A stretch of 64,000 bases of DNA from Bryum argenteum. Lineage: Eukaryota; Streptophyta; Bryopsida; Bryales; Bryaceae. Of the stretch, positions 51,300-63,416 are shown in pieces. Both the position numbers and the translations under genes were made by a program. The DNA lies in the NCBI GenBank assembly GCA_037043015.1, contig CM073326.1, forward strand, positions 12,842,345 to 12,906,344, in the 5' to 3' direction. The notes beneath the pieces are model-generated. The model was given only the letters and a program-made list of their open reading frames with translations. It was not told where the DNA came from and did no database searches. The first letter of the stretch is position 1. Every line of letters begins with the position of its first letter.

Positions 51300-53155
51300 A
51301 TAATAGTACCCAGTAGACCTATATCCTATGTTACACCCTTAAATTGCAAAAATGAGAAAAATCCAACAATCTACACTCTTAAAACTTTAAATGGAAAAAT
51401 TTTGCCAAAAGAGACATTGATAACAAGAAAACATTGTCAAGAAGTAGGAGAGAGAAAACGTATGGAGGAGAAAGACGGTCGAGGCAATGTTGATAGGGAG
51501 CAAAATGGAGGAGAATATATGCCGCTTTTGTGAGCGTTTGTGAAAATGATTGCTCAACAAATTGGAAGACGCCACACATCAACACCCACTTTGTCAACTT
51601 CCACGCTCATGTCTGCGGTGTGAAATTAATATAAAAGTTTGATTTTTCATTTTTTTTCATTTTTATATTACTATTTCTTTTCCCGTAACTCCGTTTTGTG
51701 TAAATACCCAAATACACAACTCTACACTTTCATGGTTAAAAAAAAAAATATATATCTCTTCTCCATTTGTCTTAACACATTTGGGTTTGCTTGAAGGTAA
51801 TGAAGTTATGTATTTGCACCGAAAGGTTCAAACCTGTAGATGGGAACAACCTCTAACAAGCAATACCAAAGGCCATAATAGTACTTGCTTGAAGTTATTT
51901 CTCAAAAAATGCATAATCTACCAAACTTTACAATTAATTTTTTTGGTGAAGCTTCTCATACTTACACTTTACTAGATTTTACCGTTACAATTTTCAAGTC
52001 GGTTTTGGAAAAACTTAAAAGTTCACAAAATAACTTACTCTTATCGGGGGAAGTTGAAGACTGAAACCCCCTTCCGCATTTAGGAGCAAAATGAAGTTTT
52101 CTATATAGCTAAGCTTCAAACTAAATTGCTAGGGTCGGATGAGATAATCCTTCAAAGTGTTGCATCAACCTCAAAATTTTGGATACACCATTTAGTAACC
52201 AACCAAATAAAAAATTGAAAAAATTACAACTCAACAGTGTTTTTTATGATCCTAAGAATCGAAATGAAGACTATATTTATTTATTTATTTATTTTTAAAT
52301 TGCCAAGTCAGCCTATAAATGGTAGCCTTTGGCACCCCCAACCTCAAATTAAATTAAATTAGAGGCACCAGAAAATAAGGGATTGAGAATATGAATGAAA
52401 CATTTCACCAAATATTCATTATTTTATATGACCAGGTGCATTGCACCAGAAATGCCATTTATTCTCTACATTCCCTGCTTTGGTTTTTACGTCCTCTGGA
52501 ACTCCTACAAAATGTACCCCTGTTGTAGATACTACATTTACCTCGTTTTATAAAATGCCCTATTTATTTAATCAATGAATTTTATGATAGAAGACCATAA
52601 GAATTTTTTATGTAGAAGGATGAAATTTCCTAATAATCATAATATGGCTATTACCCATTTGTTTCATAGGTTCTCTCAAATCTATCCATGTACGGAGATT
52701 TGAGAAGATTGATCAAATAGAGGGAACAATCAAATATTGTAAAAGAGATAAATAAATAACAACACCAACCTTTATGGGGTTGGCCTGAATGAAATGCCCG
52801 TTGGACCTAGCCTACCCTTGATGATATGCCCACGGGACCTAACAACAATGAAAACTTGTACATGTAAGATTGAATTGATCTACAACAAACAATACTATAT
52901 ACTCAATAACCTTCAGGGAAATGAGTTGTTACAGCCTTGATATAATATGAAAACTGTTGATTTCTTTTACATATTGGAAGTGAATTATCTAAGTGTGTAA
53001 TCCAAATTAATGTTAAATTATGTGAAAATCTTGACAATTTAGTGCAACTTCAATAATTGTCCTTGCCAACCTTGGCCTTTCCATTTCTTTAGAACATCAA
53101 AAATATACCCATGACATATACTTATTCAAGGTTATCAAAGTACAAAGAGTACACA
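51300..53155. other. AT-rich spacer between the divergent MCM2 and GSH1 genes
   Basis: No gene was recognised. A TTTA microsatellite (about 52276-52295) and poly-A/TA runs (about 51740) are present. Confidence 0.5.
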
Positions 53156-53255
53156 TTGTCCTAAAGAGGATGAAAGATTCTCAGGGCAAGAGAAGAATAT
53201 TCTCGCGGCACTAAATACAATACAGAAGAATGTACTGTAGAGTAGAATCCGAACC

Positions 53256-53330
53256 CACCAGGGAAGGAAGGAAGGGATGGTAAGGGAGGGAAGGGAAGGA
53301 AAGGAGGAAGGAAAGGGAAGTGGAAGAATC
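53256..53330. promoter_or_regulatory. Purine-rich GGGAAGGAAGG tract upstream of GSH1
   Basis: About 75 bp of almost pure G and A on the plus strand, ending roughly 190 bp before the GSH1 start codon. GAGA-type tracts are common plant core-promoter or leader elements. Function here is inference. Confidence 0.45.
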
Positions 53331-53521
53331 TACTTGGCAAGCAGAAATTCATTGCGAAGCAGCTGTGGTGAGCAACCAGATGACGTTTTCATGGACCATG
53401 CTTCGTCACCGCAACCCAATTCCGCTTCGTTTATAAGATTTCCTCTCGCATTTCCGTAGGGGTTTTTGGCTTCAGTAAGGTCATTGGGTTAGTGGGGTGG
53501 TGATTGTTTTGCTTTAGGGCA

Positions 53522-56500
53522 ATGGCGATGCTGCATCATCACGCTGTGGTTGCGCCGGCCTCGAAGGTCGAAACATCTCTGGGGAGGTTTTCTTTTGCGA
53601 ATGCGGTGGAGATTGGGAATAGTAGGAGGAGGAGGAGGAATGTGGGCATTGTAGCTGCGAGTCCTCCCCGGAATGATGGTGCTGTTGGTGCGGGGAAGAC
53701 GCTTACGAAGCAGGATTTGGTTGCTTACTTGGCTTCTGGCTGCAAACCTAAGGAGAAATGGCGGTACTGTACATAACCTACCCCACACCCCACTTTTCAA
53801 TTTTCCAATTGCAGGCGAAATTTCCTTTCTTTTGTCGCCTTTCGTCGTGTAGTCTGCTCAAATGGGGCTCCGGCAGGGGTTTAGCTCCTCAATTGTGGTC
53901 CCAATTACTAGAGATTGCGACTCTGAGGCAACCTTTGTTAGAAGAAATTGCATTATTCTGCGACTAGTTACTTGTATCCATTTCTGTAATAACTCGCACT
54001 TTTCTGTAGTCTCTCGCTCAGGCAGCATTCGAATGTGTCTTACATAGTTCAACGTGTGCTACAGTCAATGAGGGTTTCCAGTACGGGACGATTGGTATGC
54101 ATCATGTTTAGTTGGGGTGATCTTTGAAGCTCCTCATTTCGGAGAGTACTGGAGATTTTAAATCGCATTTTCGCAGAGCAAGTCGTGAGCTCTGAGGCAA
54201 TCGAGATTGTTAGCGTTTCTGTCAGAACTCGCAATTTTGTACAGTTCTTCACTCTGACATGGTTCGGATGTGTCGATAAAGTTCGATGAGAGTGTCGCAG
54301 GATTGTACTGCAGTATATGGAGAGGTTAGAGTGCAGCTGGTTTTTGCAAACCCATCTACCCTCTCTTTAATTTCAGGAAATCTTGCCTTTTTCGAAGCTG
54401 TCGTGTAGTTCGTGTAACCTTTAAGCATTATGCTCAAATGGGGTTTTGTTAGGGTTTTAGCTCCTCGATTCGAAGAGTACCAGAAATACGGAATGGCATG
54501 AGGCAAACCCTGGTAGAGGAGATTGCAGGTCCTAAAACTAGTCACATCTCCGTACAGGTTCTTTCTCTGGCATAATTTGAATGTGTTTGATAGTGTTCAC
54601 CTCTGTGCTACAGTCAATGAGAGTGTCGCAGGATTGTACGTTAGTATATTTAAGAGGCCAGATTGTAGTTGGCATCCCTCAGAGCTTACGTGTGCTATTG
54701 AAATTCGGGACAAACGTTCGAATGCGGATTTGGCATGATCGTTTAGGGGTTTAGCCCTTCAATTTTGATCTCAATCGCAGGGTATTAGATTTTTCAACTC
54801 CTGTTCGAACAGATTGCTAGTTACTTGTCTCCACTTTTGTTAGAACTCACATTTCTCTACAATTCTCCACTTTGTCATGATTTGGCTGTGTCTGAACGTG
54901 TGCCATAATCAATGAGAGTGTACTGTAGTATATCTAAGAACGTAGACGCCAGAGTGTAGCTGGCATTTTGCAAACTCTCAGAGCTTACATGCATTCTTTA
55001 GGTGTAGGACACCGAAGCGCTGCCTGAAAGAGAATGTGATGTTGCATAACTGGTGTAGAGCTTTACTGATTCTGCAATTTGCTTGTGTGCAGGATTGGGA
55101 CGGAGCATGAGAAGTTCGGGTTTCAGCTGGACAATTTGCAGCCCATGTCATATGAGCAGATCCGGCAGCTTCTGGAAGGACTTGCGGCACGATTCGAGTG
55201 GCAGAAGGTGATGGAGGGTGACAATATCATCGGGCTCACATTTGTAAGCAAGCAAAACTCACATATCTATTTCTGTTTTAATATCATTTAAGCTTGTTGA
55301 GGTAGCACTAACAAGCATGTGATGTGATGTGATTAGGATGGGCAAAGTGTATCGTTGGAGCCCGGAGGTCAGTTTGAGTTAAGTGGTGCTCCTCTGGAGA
55401 CTCTTCACCAAACATGTGCCGAGGTCAATTCTCATCTCTATCAGGTAAATACATTCTCCACCTAGTATTTTTCCATTCATGTCAACTTTAAGAGAATATA
55501 CTAATCTAAGCAGAGTGCAATCTACTTTTCTAAAGCCAGGGTCTTTCATGTTAGTAGTCATCAATAGTTGGTGGTCAGCAGGTTAATTCGATGCGACTTA
55601 ATCCGAACGCTTTAAGCTGAGCTTACAATGTTGGTAAATTACAACAATCGTCGTAAAATCTCTGTTCAAATCCAACAACATATCATAGTTTGAGTTAGAC
55701 AACATAACATAAATTTCATAAGCGCTCAGAATGTTGATACGTATGATATTTTCTTCTGGTTGAAAATAGAGGTAAAGATTAGTAGGTTGCATCTGAGTTA
55801 CAGTGAAAGTGATGGATTTGGTCTTCTAGGAGTTTTAAGCTTAGAATGGGATATGATTTGCAGGTGAAAGCGGTGGCAGAGGAGATGGGGCTGGGGTTCG
55901 CAGGCATAGGCTTCCAACCCAAGTGGAGTGTAGCAGAGACGCCCGTCATGCCGAAGGTAGAGACACATGGTCATATGGAAAAAAGCTGAGGATGAGCTTT
56001 TTGTCTTTAAGTGAGCCTTCATTCTGCTACTATGCTTAATAACACGGTAATCAGTATCAATGAACTGACACCTAAGTAACGTGAGTCCTGGAACTAATGC
56101 AGAGTCTGTGTTTTAACCGTTGGTGGTTTGTGCCAGAAAGGCTGGAGGGATTATATCCTGGGTGCCTAGTGTTTGGATCGTTAGTGAATGTTCTGCAATT
56201 TTTGGAAACAGGGCAGGTATGAAATCATGCGGAATTACATGCCCAAAGTAGGCGGCTATGGTCTGGACATGATGTTTCGCACTTGCACAGTGCAGGTGTG
56301 TGTGCTCAACTCCTCCTTTCCTTTTCTTTCCTCATAAAACTTGTTCTCGCAACGACAGTTCATTTGTGATCACAATCTTATTCTTTCTATAAGGAGATAT
56401 TGCGAGAGTTTGGAGCGAACATGCTTGAATATGGATGGCTGTAGGAACATTACATCATTCGTAAACAGACAGGTGCTTGAATGTTGTATAGAGAACCGAT

Positions 56501-58563
56501 GACCCGTGAATACTTTTGTAGGTTAATCTGGACTTCGATTCAGAGGAGGATATGGTGAAGAAGTTTCGTGTAGGCCTTGCTCTACAGCCAGTAAGTGAAA
56601 CAAAAATTCTTTCATCTGTTTCCAGGAATTGTATTCGAAGTCTTTGGCTTCTGATGTATATTGGAACATCTCAACAAATTTGTAATCTTTTTGCAGATTG
56701 CAACAGCTCTGTTTGCCAATTCTCCTTTCAAGGAAGGAAAACCTAACGGCTTCTTGAGCTTCAGAAGGTGAGAGGTTCTAGCCATTCACTTCTTCCCTTC
56801 ACTAGCAAAGTCATTGACGATGTATGAGTTGCAAACGTTTCTGTTGCAAATTGAGGTTGGATTGACACTTTGTGCAGCCATATCTGGACAGACGTGGACA
56901 AGAACCGGTCAGGAGACTTACCATTTGTGTTTGAAGACGGCTTTGGGTGAGAAAATTGCTCCCTAACTACGAAATTTAGTTTCAGAATCTGCTTAGCATT
57001 TCGCTTTTTTAGATGCATTATTATCGTTTGTGTAGCTGTATACCCTTTTTACAGCACCTTCTCATGCTCGTGATGGCTATAATTTGCACAATTTTTTGAC
57101 AAGAAATCGCTTGCTTCGCAGTTTCGAAAAGTACGTCGATTACGCACTAGATGTGCCTATGTATTTCGTGTACCGAAACGGTCGCTACGTCGACTGTGCT
57201 GGTCTGTCGTTCAGGGTAGACATCTTTCTTCTGCTGTTACTGTTCTTTTCAGTTCGTATACCAGATTCTTCTCATGATGTGATCAGAGAAGAAACAGTAT
57301 TTTGATTGAGCCGTGATTGTGCAGGACTTTCTGGAAGGGAAGTTGCCTGTTCTACCTGGCGAGAAGCCAACATTGAGCGACTGGGAAAATCATCTAACCA
57401 CCATCTTCCCGGAGGTTCTTACTCTTACCGCTTTAGCTTTATGATCAAGTCTTCGATGATAGCTCAACCATTACTTCGTTCCATCAGACTGATAGAATGT
57501 CATTCTACTGCAGGTGAGGCTTAAGCGGTACTTGGAGATGCGAGGAGCCGATGGTGGCCCATGGCGACGATTGTGTGCCTTGCCTGCATTCTGGGTATGA
57601 GCCATTAATCAAGCATGACCAGTTCAATTTAAACATCAGTGAAAATCAAGGCTTGTGTTGGTCAAAATGAGATAAAGCTAAAGCCCTCGTTATAACCTTC
57701 CTGGTTAGTAATCTATGCAGTGATTTTCAACTGGGGCTTGTTTGGGGTATGTGTGCTTTGTAGACAGGAATATTGTACGACGAGGAATCACTTCAAGGCG
57801 CCATGGATATTATTAGCGATTGGACTGAGAGGGAGCGTGCAATGCTGCGCTCGAAGGTATCGTTATATTTTCCTTGTGTTGGGATCCTTTAATTCGAATG
57901 CTTCATACTGATGAGGGTTGATTTATCAGGTTCCAAAGCAGGGCTTGAATGTTCCCTTTAGGGATGGGCTCCTCAAGCACGTGGCTCAGGACGTCTTCAA
58001 ACTTGCCAAGGTATGGACCGAAATCTCAGCACTTTTCACTCCCTGAAAAGTAATCCTTCAAAAACTGGATGTTCATTTGATAGACAAGCAATTGTTGTGT
58101 GTTATCCAGGATGGCTTGTCTCGGCGAGGTCTTAACGAGGTCGGGTTTCTCAAGGGCATTGAGGAAACTGTGACATCAGGTAAGCCCAAATCAGAGCTGG
58201 CAATTATCCATGCTATTTGTTTTACTGAAGATTATATCAAATCTGCAAATCAACTGAGTATTCTTTCGAAATATTTACCTACAAGGATTTGAAATACCGT
58301 ATTTCGTCTGAATCACTTTGCTCAAGTATAATCTTAAACTGAGGATGCCTAGGTTATGCAAAATCCTCCGTTTGTTGAACAGTACAAATGATGATGGTGG
58401 ACAGTAATCTGCTCTAGCTTCAGTTGGCATATGAGAGTTGGATTTCGACGATTCTGAAACATGTGGGTTCACAGGTATCACTCCTGCAGAACATCTGTTG
58501 GAGCTTTATCACGGAAAGTGGGGTGAGAGTGTTGATCCCGTGTTCGAGGAGCTTTTGTATTGA
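53522..58563 (+). CDS. GSH1: Glutamate-cysteine ligase, plastid
   Basis: Fifteen exons: 53522-53763, 55093-55243, 55337-55444, 55864-55956, 56212-56295, 56522-56590, 56697-56767, 56878-56946, 57122-57215, 57325-57414, 57514-57594, 57764-57856, 57930-58010, 58110-58179 and 58475-58563. Total 1485 nt, 494 residues. The first 50 residues ([10 protein letters not shown]..., then an RRRRR run) look like a plastid transit peptide. Core motifs are [11 protein letters not shown], then [69 protein letters not shown] and the C-terminal DPVFEELLY. It is the plant-type enzyme that joins Glu and Cys, the rate-limiting step of glutathione synthesis. Cysteines matching the CC1 regulatory disulfide (TCAEVNSHL and RRLCALP) are present. 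In the CC2 pair the first is present (YVDCAGL) but the second position is Val (KLPVLPGE). Confidence 0.97.
53850..55060. repeat. Diverged tandem repeats filling GSH1 intron 1
   Basis: About four copies of a 250-330 bp module. Anchors are variants of GGGTTTAGCTCCTCAATT at about 53877, 54130, 54455 and 54748. Each is followed by an ACTCGCA/ACTCACA-type block with TTTTGTACA or TTTCTCTACA, then GCTACAGTCAATGAGAGTGT and GGATTGTACTGCAGTATAT in the better copies. The copies are well diverged. The intron is 1.33 kb, the longest of the gene, and owes most of its length to this array. Confidence 0.75.
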
Positions 58564-58832
58564 TTAGAATGCCCAAGAAACAGCTTTCTGAAATAAACCA
58601 TTCAAACTTAAGTTTGCTGTTCGTTTGTTCGTACTGTCGAGCCGGATTTTGACCATTTGCCGACTCGGTAAGCTTCCAGAATTTATATACAATATTGCGA
58701 TCATCTGTCTCGCCTACTCTTGTGAGTCTTACTCGCACATTCCTTTCCTTTCGCTCCAATTGTCATCTTCAGTAATATCCATGTGGGTTGGGCTATCATA
58801 CAGTCTCAGTGAGTAAACCATGTTACTCACTA

Positions 58833-58967
58833 GTGTGAAATGCTTGAAATGATTGATGCTTTGAAATAGCTTGTCTCGTGTGAAATGCTTGAAATGATTG
58901 ATGCTTTGAAATAGCTTGTCTCGTGTGAAATGCTTGAAATGATTGATGCTTTGAAATAGCTTGTCTC
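58833..58967. repeat. 45-bp tandem repeat, three perfect copies
   Basis: Identical units at 58833-58877, 58878-58922 and 58923-58967, beginning GTGTGAAATGCTTGAAATGA and ending AGCTTGTCTC. The array lies 270 bp after the GSH1 stop codon and may be transcribed in its 3' UTR. Confidence 0.98.
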
Positions 58968-60180
58968 TTCTCAGTGGGCGTGAAGAGTAATGTCCGTTGA
59001 GATCTGCCATTGTAGGTGGGTACTTCGCTTTTGTAAATGTGAGTAGGGTTCATATCTGGGTTTTGGGCTTTGTCAAGGTTTTATATTAGTCAAGGCTTCA
59101 TGTTTTTTGAAGGTACAGAATGTTTGTATGCTTCAATCACGTAGGTTGATGCAGTGGTGAGTAACAAGCATTCCTGTTCAAGGAAGAGGTGAAGCATTTG
59201 CTTTTTAGTTGTTGGGTTTCCCAGCTCATTGTAGGAGACAACTTCTTTGAAGTTGTTGTTGTATCTGAATTTACTTCCATCAAAATAAGACTTTCCAGTT
59301 GTCTTCAGACTTCTCATGATGTTGATTGTCTTTCTAAGTTTTTCTTTCACTCCATGTTCCTCCTTTAGTTTTTTTTTGCAGTGTACATATGCTTGTGTTT
59401 TGAGTTTGAACGTTTTGACTTTGTTGTATATGCTAGAAAGAGGGTGTGTATTCCTGGTAGGTAAAATAAATTATGCACTATGAAATTGGGAAAGTAAAAG
59501 TGATGGATTGAGTCAAAATTGGTGAAACTTGGTTGGAGTTTGATCAAATTAGTAGTTGAAACTTTATCTTAGTATGCTCTTATAGATTGAGATTTTGTCA
59601 ACTATTGAGAAGCTAGTTTCTAGACAATGCAAAGTCTATCTAGATGTTTTAAGCACTGATATTACTTGCTAAACAGTTTGATAAAGTGTGAGTAACTGAG
59701 TTGTTGATAGTATGGTGAGAGACTACACTTGTCATTTTTTCTTGTAGGTGAGAAGTCACTTGCTATGTTTACTTTCAATTTTGCTCAGTGTACTCATAGT
59801 CTAAATGACAATATAAAGTCGCCTTTGAGTCTAAGTTCTTCATTTAGTGTTCGAAACCTTTTGATCAACAAGTTGTATTGTAGCTAGAATATTTAATCTA
59901 CAATCATGTAATAAAAAATTAAGGTTCTAAGTCTAAGTTGTTGCTTGCTTTGTTTTGAGGAGATTACTCAGTACTTAAAGTAGATGTATCAGTAAGTACT
60001 GAACAATTCATTTAGAATGAAGGGTTCGTAATTATCATTGACTCTAGACTTTTTCTTTTTGGTTGGTAGACTCATTATGTCTTAGATTAGTACATTCCTT
60101 GCTCTTTTAGTACAATATCAATTTCTCTTCCTTTTCTATCTGTGATTCAGAATATGTGTGCTTGATTCAACACTACAAGC
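58968..60180. other. Spacer between GSH1 and glyoxalase I, holding the glyoxalase promoter
   Basis: AT-rich, with no further gene recognised. The GSH1 3' end and the glyoxalase I promoter must share this 1.2 kb. Confidence 0.5.
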
Positions 60181-63100
60181 ATGTCAGTAGTAGCAGAGGA
60201 ACCATTGGTGCAAGAGTCTAAGGAGTCGGCGGCACAAAATCCAGGCTATTGTGATGTTCCCGATGAAAATACTAAAGGCTTTTTTGTGCAACAAACAGTG
60301 AGTTCTCAACTTTTAACAAACTTTAATATTTTCATTTTTAATTAATTGTATACTTTTCTCCTTGTGCGATTTACAAGAAGAGATAGACAAACTCTTATCC
60401 CCACTATTGTCTCACAATACAAGTGTAACATTAATGTCTTGTAACACTTTCAAGGGGACTTTGTAAAATTCACTTGATATATTCATTAAGTAGTGGTATG
60501 TTTACAACTTTTGATATAGTAAATTGTCAAACACTAGAAATACAAAATAGTACATGACATTAATCAGTTTGAAAATCCACCAAGACTTACAAACCACATG
60601 TTGCTAACATACTAAAAATGCCTTTTTAAATTGACAATTGGAATTACTCAATACATCTAATGATGCTAGCTCATTCAAATATTGTATTATTGCATCAATG
60701 AATACTAGAAGTGACTGGATTGGTAGTAGCAAATTAGCATGTTTGTAAAAACCATTTCTCAAACTTACGTTGAAATAACTATGTTGCCATTAATAAGTAA
60801 TTGGTTGCATATAAGTGTTCTTGTTCTAAGTTACTTTTTTTCTTTTCTTTACATTTTCCTCTTCTTTTTTCTTTTTCTATATTTCTAGTACAATTACAAT
60901 ACAAGTTCATACCAAAATTGTTGCCTTTGATACAGATGTACAGAATAAGGGATCCCAAGCCAAGTTTGGACTTTTATTCAAGGGTTTTAGGCATGACGTA
61001 AGTTTTTGTTTCAACCTTTCTAGACATCTAATTTAACAACCTTGAGAGCATAGGCCCCAAATGCAAAACTAAGTGTTGTATACAAACACGATAAATAGGT
61101 TGATCCATACATTTCTATGTGTAATTGATGCTAAGCCCCATCTTATATCTTGCGACATATTTTACCTTGTCTTAATTTTATAGAAATTGCTCTATTACCA
61201 CATAATTTAAAATTTCTTAGATGCAACATGATGTCTTTCCTATGACACTGTGCAACCCAAAAGAAATGCGCACCTTCATTGTAACTAAATCTTTGAAGTC
61301 TTTTAACCCTTAAAAGTCCCTTGGGGATAGTATGTACGCTATCGTATAATTAGGATTTGCTACCAACAAGAAACTCTAAACTGGAATCGTAATAGCTCAC
61401 TAGAACCGCATTAATTCAAATGTCAACTTCTTCTTTGAACTCAAACCCATTAAAGGTGTGCATTCACTCCAAACACAACCAAAATACACCGTATTCTACT
61501 GGTCGCCACGGCACGCTCAGACCTTTAGGGGTTAACCCCCAAAGATCCTTGATACAAAATTTTCTAAATCATCAAAAATGGCATTCTTCTACTCCAGGCC
61601 CTAAAATTCAATCTTAGCATCAATTAGAACATCCAATTGTAGAATCCTAAACTAAACTTGACCTTTTACTCACATGCCAAATTCGGACCGTTACTTTTTC
61701 TCCATTTGTGAGATTATAATGGTCAAAGTTGGCTGAATTTTTTTTGTGCAAGAACCCCATAATGACTTTCTTGGATCTTTTGAGGTCAAAGCTCATGACA
61801 AAAGAGCCTCTAATCAACCCTATAATTACCAAGATTATTGGAATTTTTGTAGGCTTATGAAGAGAGTGGATTTTCCAGAAGCCAAATTCAGCTTATATTT
61901 CTTGGGATATCCGGAGGTATGCATTAAATTCCATTAATTTTTGTACACAAAAAATAACATTTTGAAATAAAGTATTAAATAACCTATGTATTAAAATTGT
62001 ATGAATTTAATCAGGATCCAGCTGCAATTCCTGGAGAGAAAATAGAGAAAATGGCTTTCTTATTTAATTGCAAAGCTTCTGTGGAACTCACACAATATGC
62101 TTTTACTCATCTCATTATAATTACCTTCAAATTGATATCATTATGGTCTAGTCTAAATGTCCTTTTTGGGAAGTATTAGGAATTTTTAGACATTTCTACA
62201 TTGTTTTCATTTTGACGGAAGCCTTTTGTCGTTTCAACTACATTGAATAGGTAAATTAGTGTTAGATTTTTATAGGATTTGAAAATGTTATAAGTTTTTG
62301 CTTTTGATAAACAAAATTACCAAGAGTTCTGATTATAATACTATGGATGGATCCTCATCTTGATTGATGTAGAGGGTTAAGATATTGACTAGCAATTAAC
62401 ATGTTTATAGAAATTAGTGTATTTAATACTAATCTACATGTTTAGTGTAGTTATGTATGACGTCCATTGACGAGATCACTTCCATATTCACACTTACATT
62501 GTTTTCTCTATAAAACACTATGTTCTGAATGTTATCAAGAATGACCAACAAATGAACTATCGGGTCTTAAGTTAGGGCTTTGTATTTATGACACATATTT
62601 TTTGTTCTTTTATTTTATTTAAAATCAAGGAATGCATCCAATAGATTCTCCATAAATAGCGTAGAGATACTCATATTTTCTATACACATTTTGTCAATAT
62701 AGTCAATTCTAGACTTATAATTTTATGCTTAGGTTGCTACTAAATATGATAAAACTTTGATGAGGAATAGTAATTGGGGGACGGAACTCGATCCGTACTT
62801 CCAAGGCTATCACAATGGAAATAGTGAACCTCGAGGCTATGGTATGTCAAAACTTGGTTGAGTAATATGAATAAACACTCTTCAATCTTGCAATTGCATA
62901 TATTCATCCAAAAGACTTCTTTCTTTTCAGTGATTTGAGAACATGCTTCATGGAAACAAAATTATACACTTTGCATCCATCTCATATGAAAATTAAGACT
63001 TGTATTGTTGACATTTTGGTATGCATATGTTGAATAAAAGTTTACAAAGAAATCCACTCTCGTAAGGGAACATGTTTAGATACACAAAAAATGCCCAAAA

Positions 63101-63410
63101 TTAATAGGAATTTTATGAAAAAATACCTTTCTAGTGCAACACTTTTCTTTGTACTAATATAGTGATGACTCAACCACATATACAAAGTGCACACATGAAC
63201 TTATCAAAACATTCTCTACAAATCAATCATCTTTCTAAACTCGTAATGAATTCTCAAACCTAGCTATATTTTCTTAAAGAGGTTCTCTTGAATATTGATG
63301 AAGTTTGTTTTCAATTGTTAGGCCACATTGGAATTACGGTTCCGGATGTGTTTAGAGCATGCCAACGTTTTCAAAGGCTAGGAGTTCCATTTGTGAAGCG
63401 ACCAGATGAA
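60181..63410 (+). CDS. GLX1: Glyoxalase I (lactoylglutathione lyase), 3' end outside the window
   Basis: Exons: 60181-60297, 60936-60997, 61853-61916, 62015-62094, 62771-62841 and 63322 to about 63410. The protein starts [13 protein letters not shown] and has [20 protein letters not shown] (metal-ligand Gln), [33 protein letters not shown] (metal-ligand Glu), [19 protein letters not shown] (metal-ligand His) and [12 protein letters not shown]. This is the short one-domain type of the eukaryotic kind. It isomerises the hemithioacetal of methylglyoxal and glutathione to S-lactoylglutathione. The exon carrying the last catalytic Glu is not seen and is expected beyond 64000. Exon 6 ends GATGAA before GTTTAG; if that GT is not used, translation stops at the TAG at 63414-63416. 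The intron 62095-62770 appears to be AT-AG. Introns are AT-rich and one carries a dispersed repeat. Confidence 0.88.
61528..61800. repeat. Dispersed repeat copy inside a glyoxalase I intron
   Basis: It begins at CTTTAGGGGTTAACCCCCAA, where two family termini meet head to head, and carries a TTGTGAGATTATAATGGTCA block at about 61706. The same order, terminus then about 175 bp then this block, is seen at 5406/5590. Confidence 0.55.
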
Positions 63411-63416
63411 GTTTAG

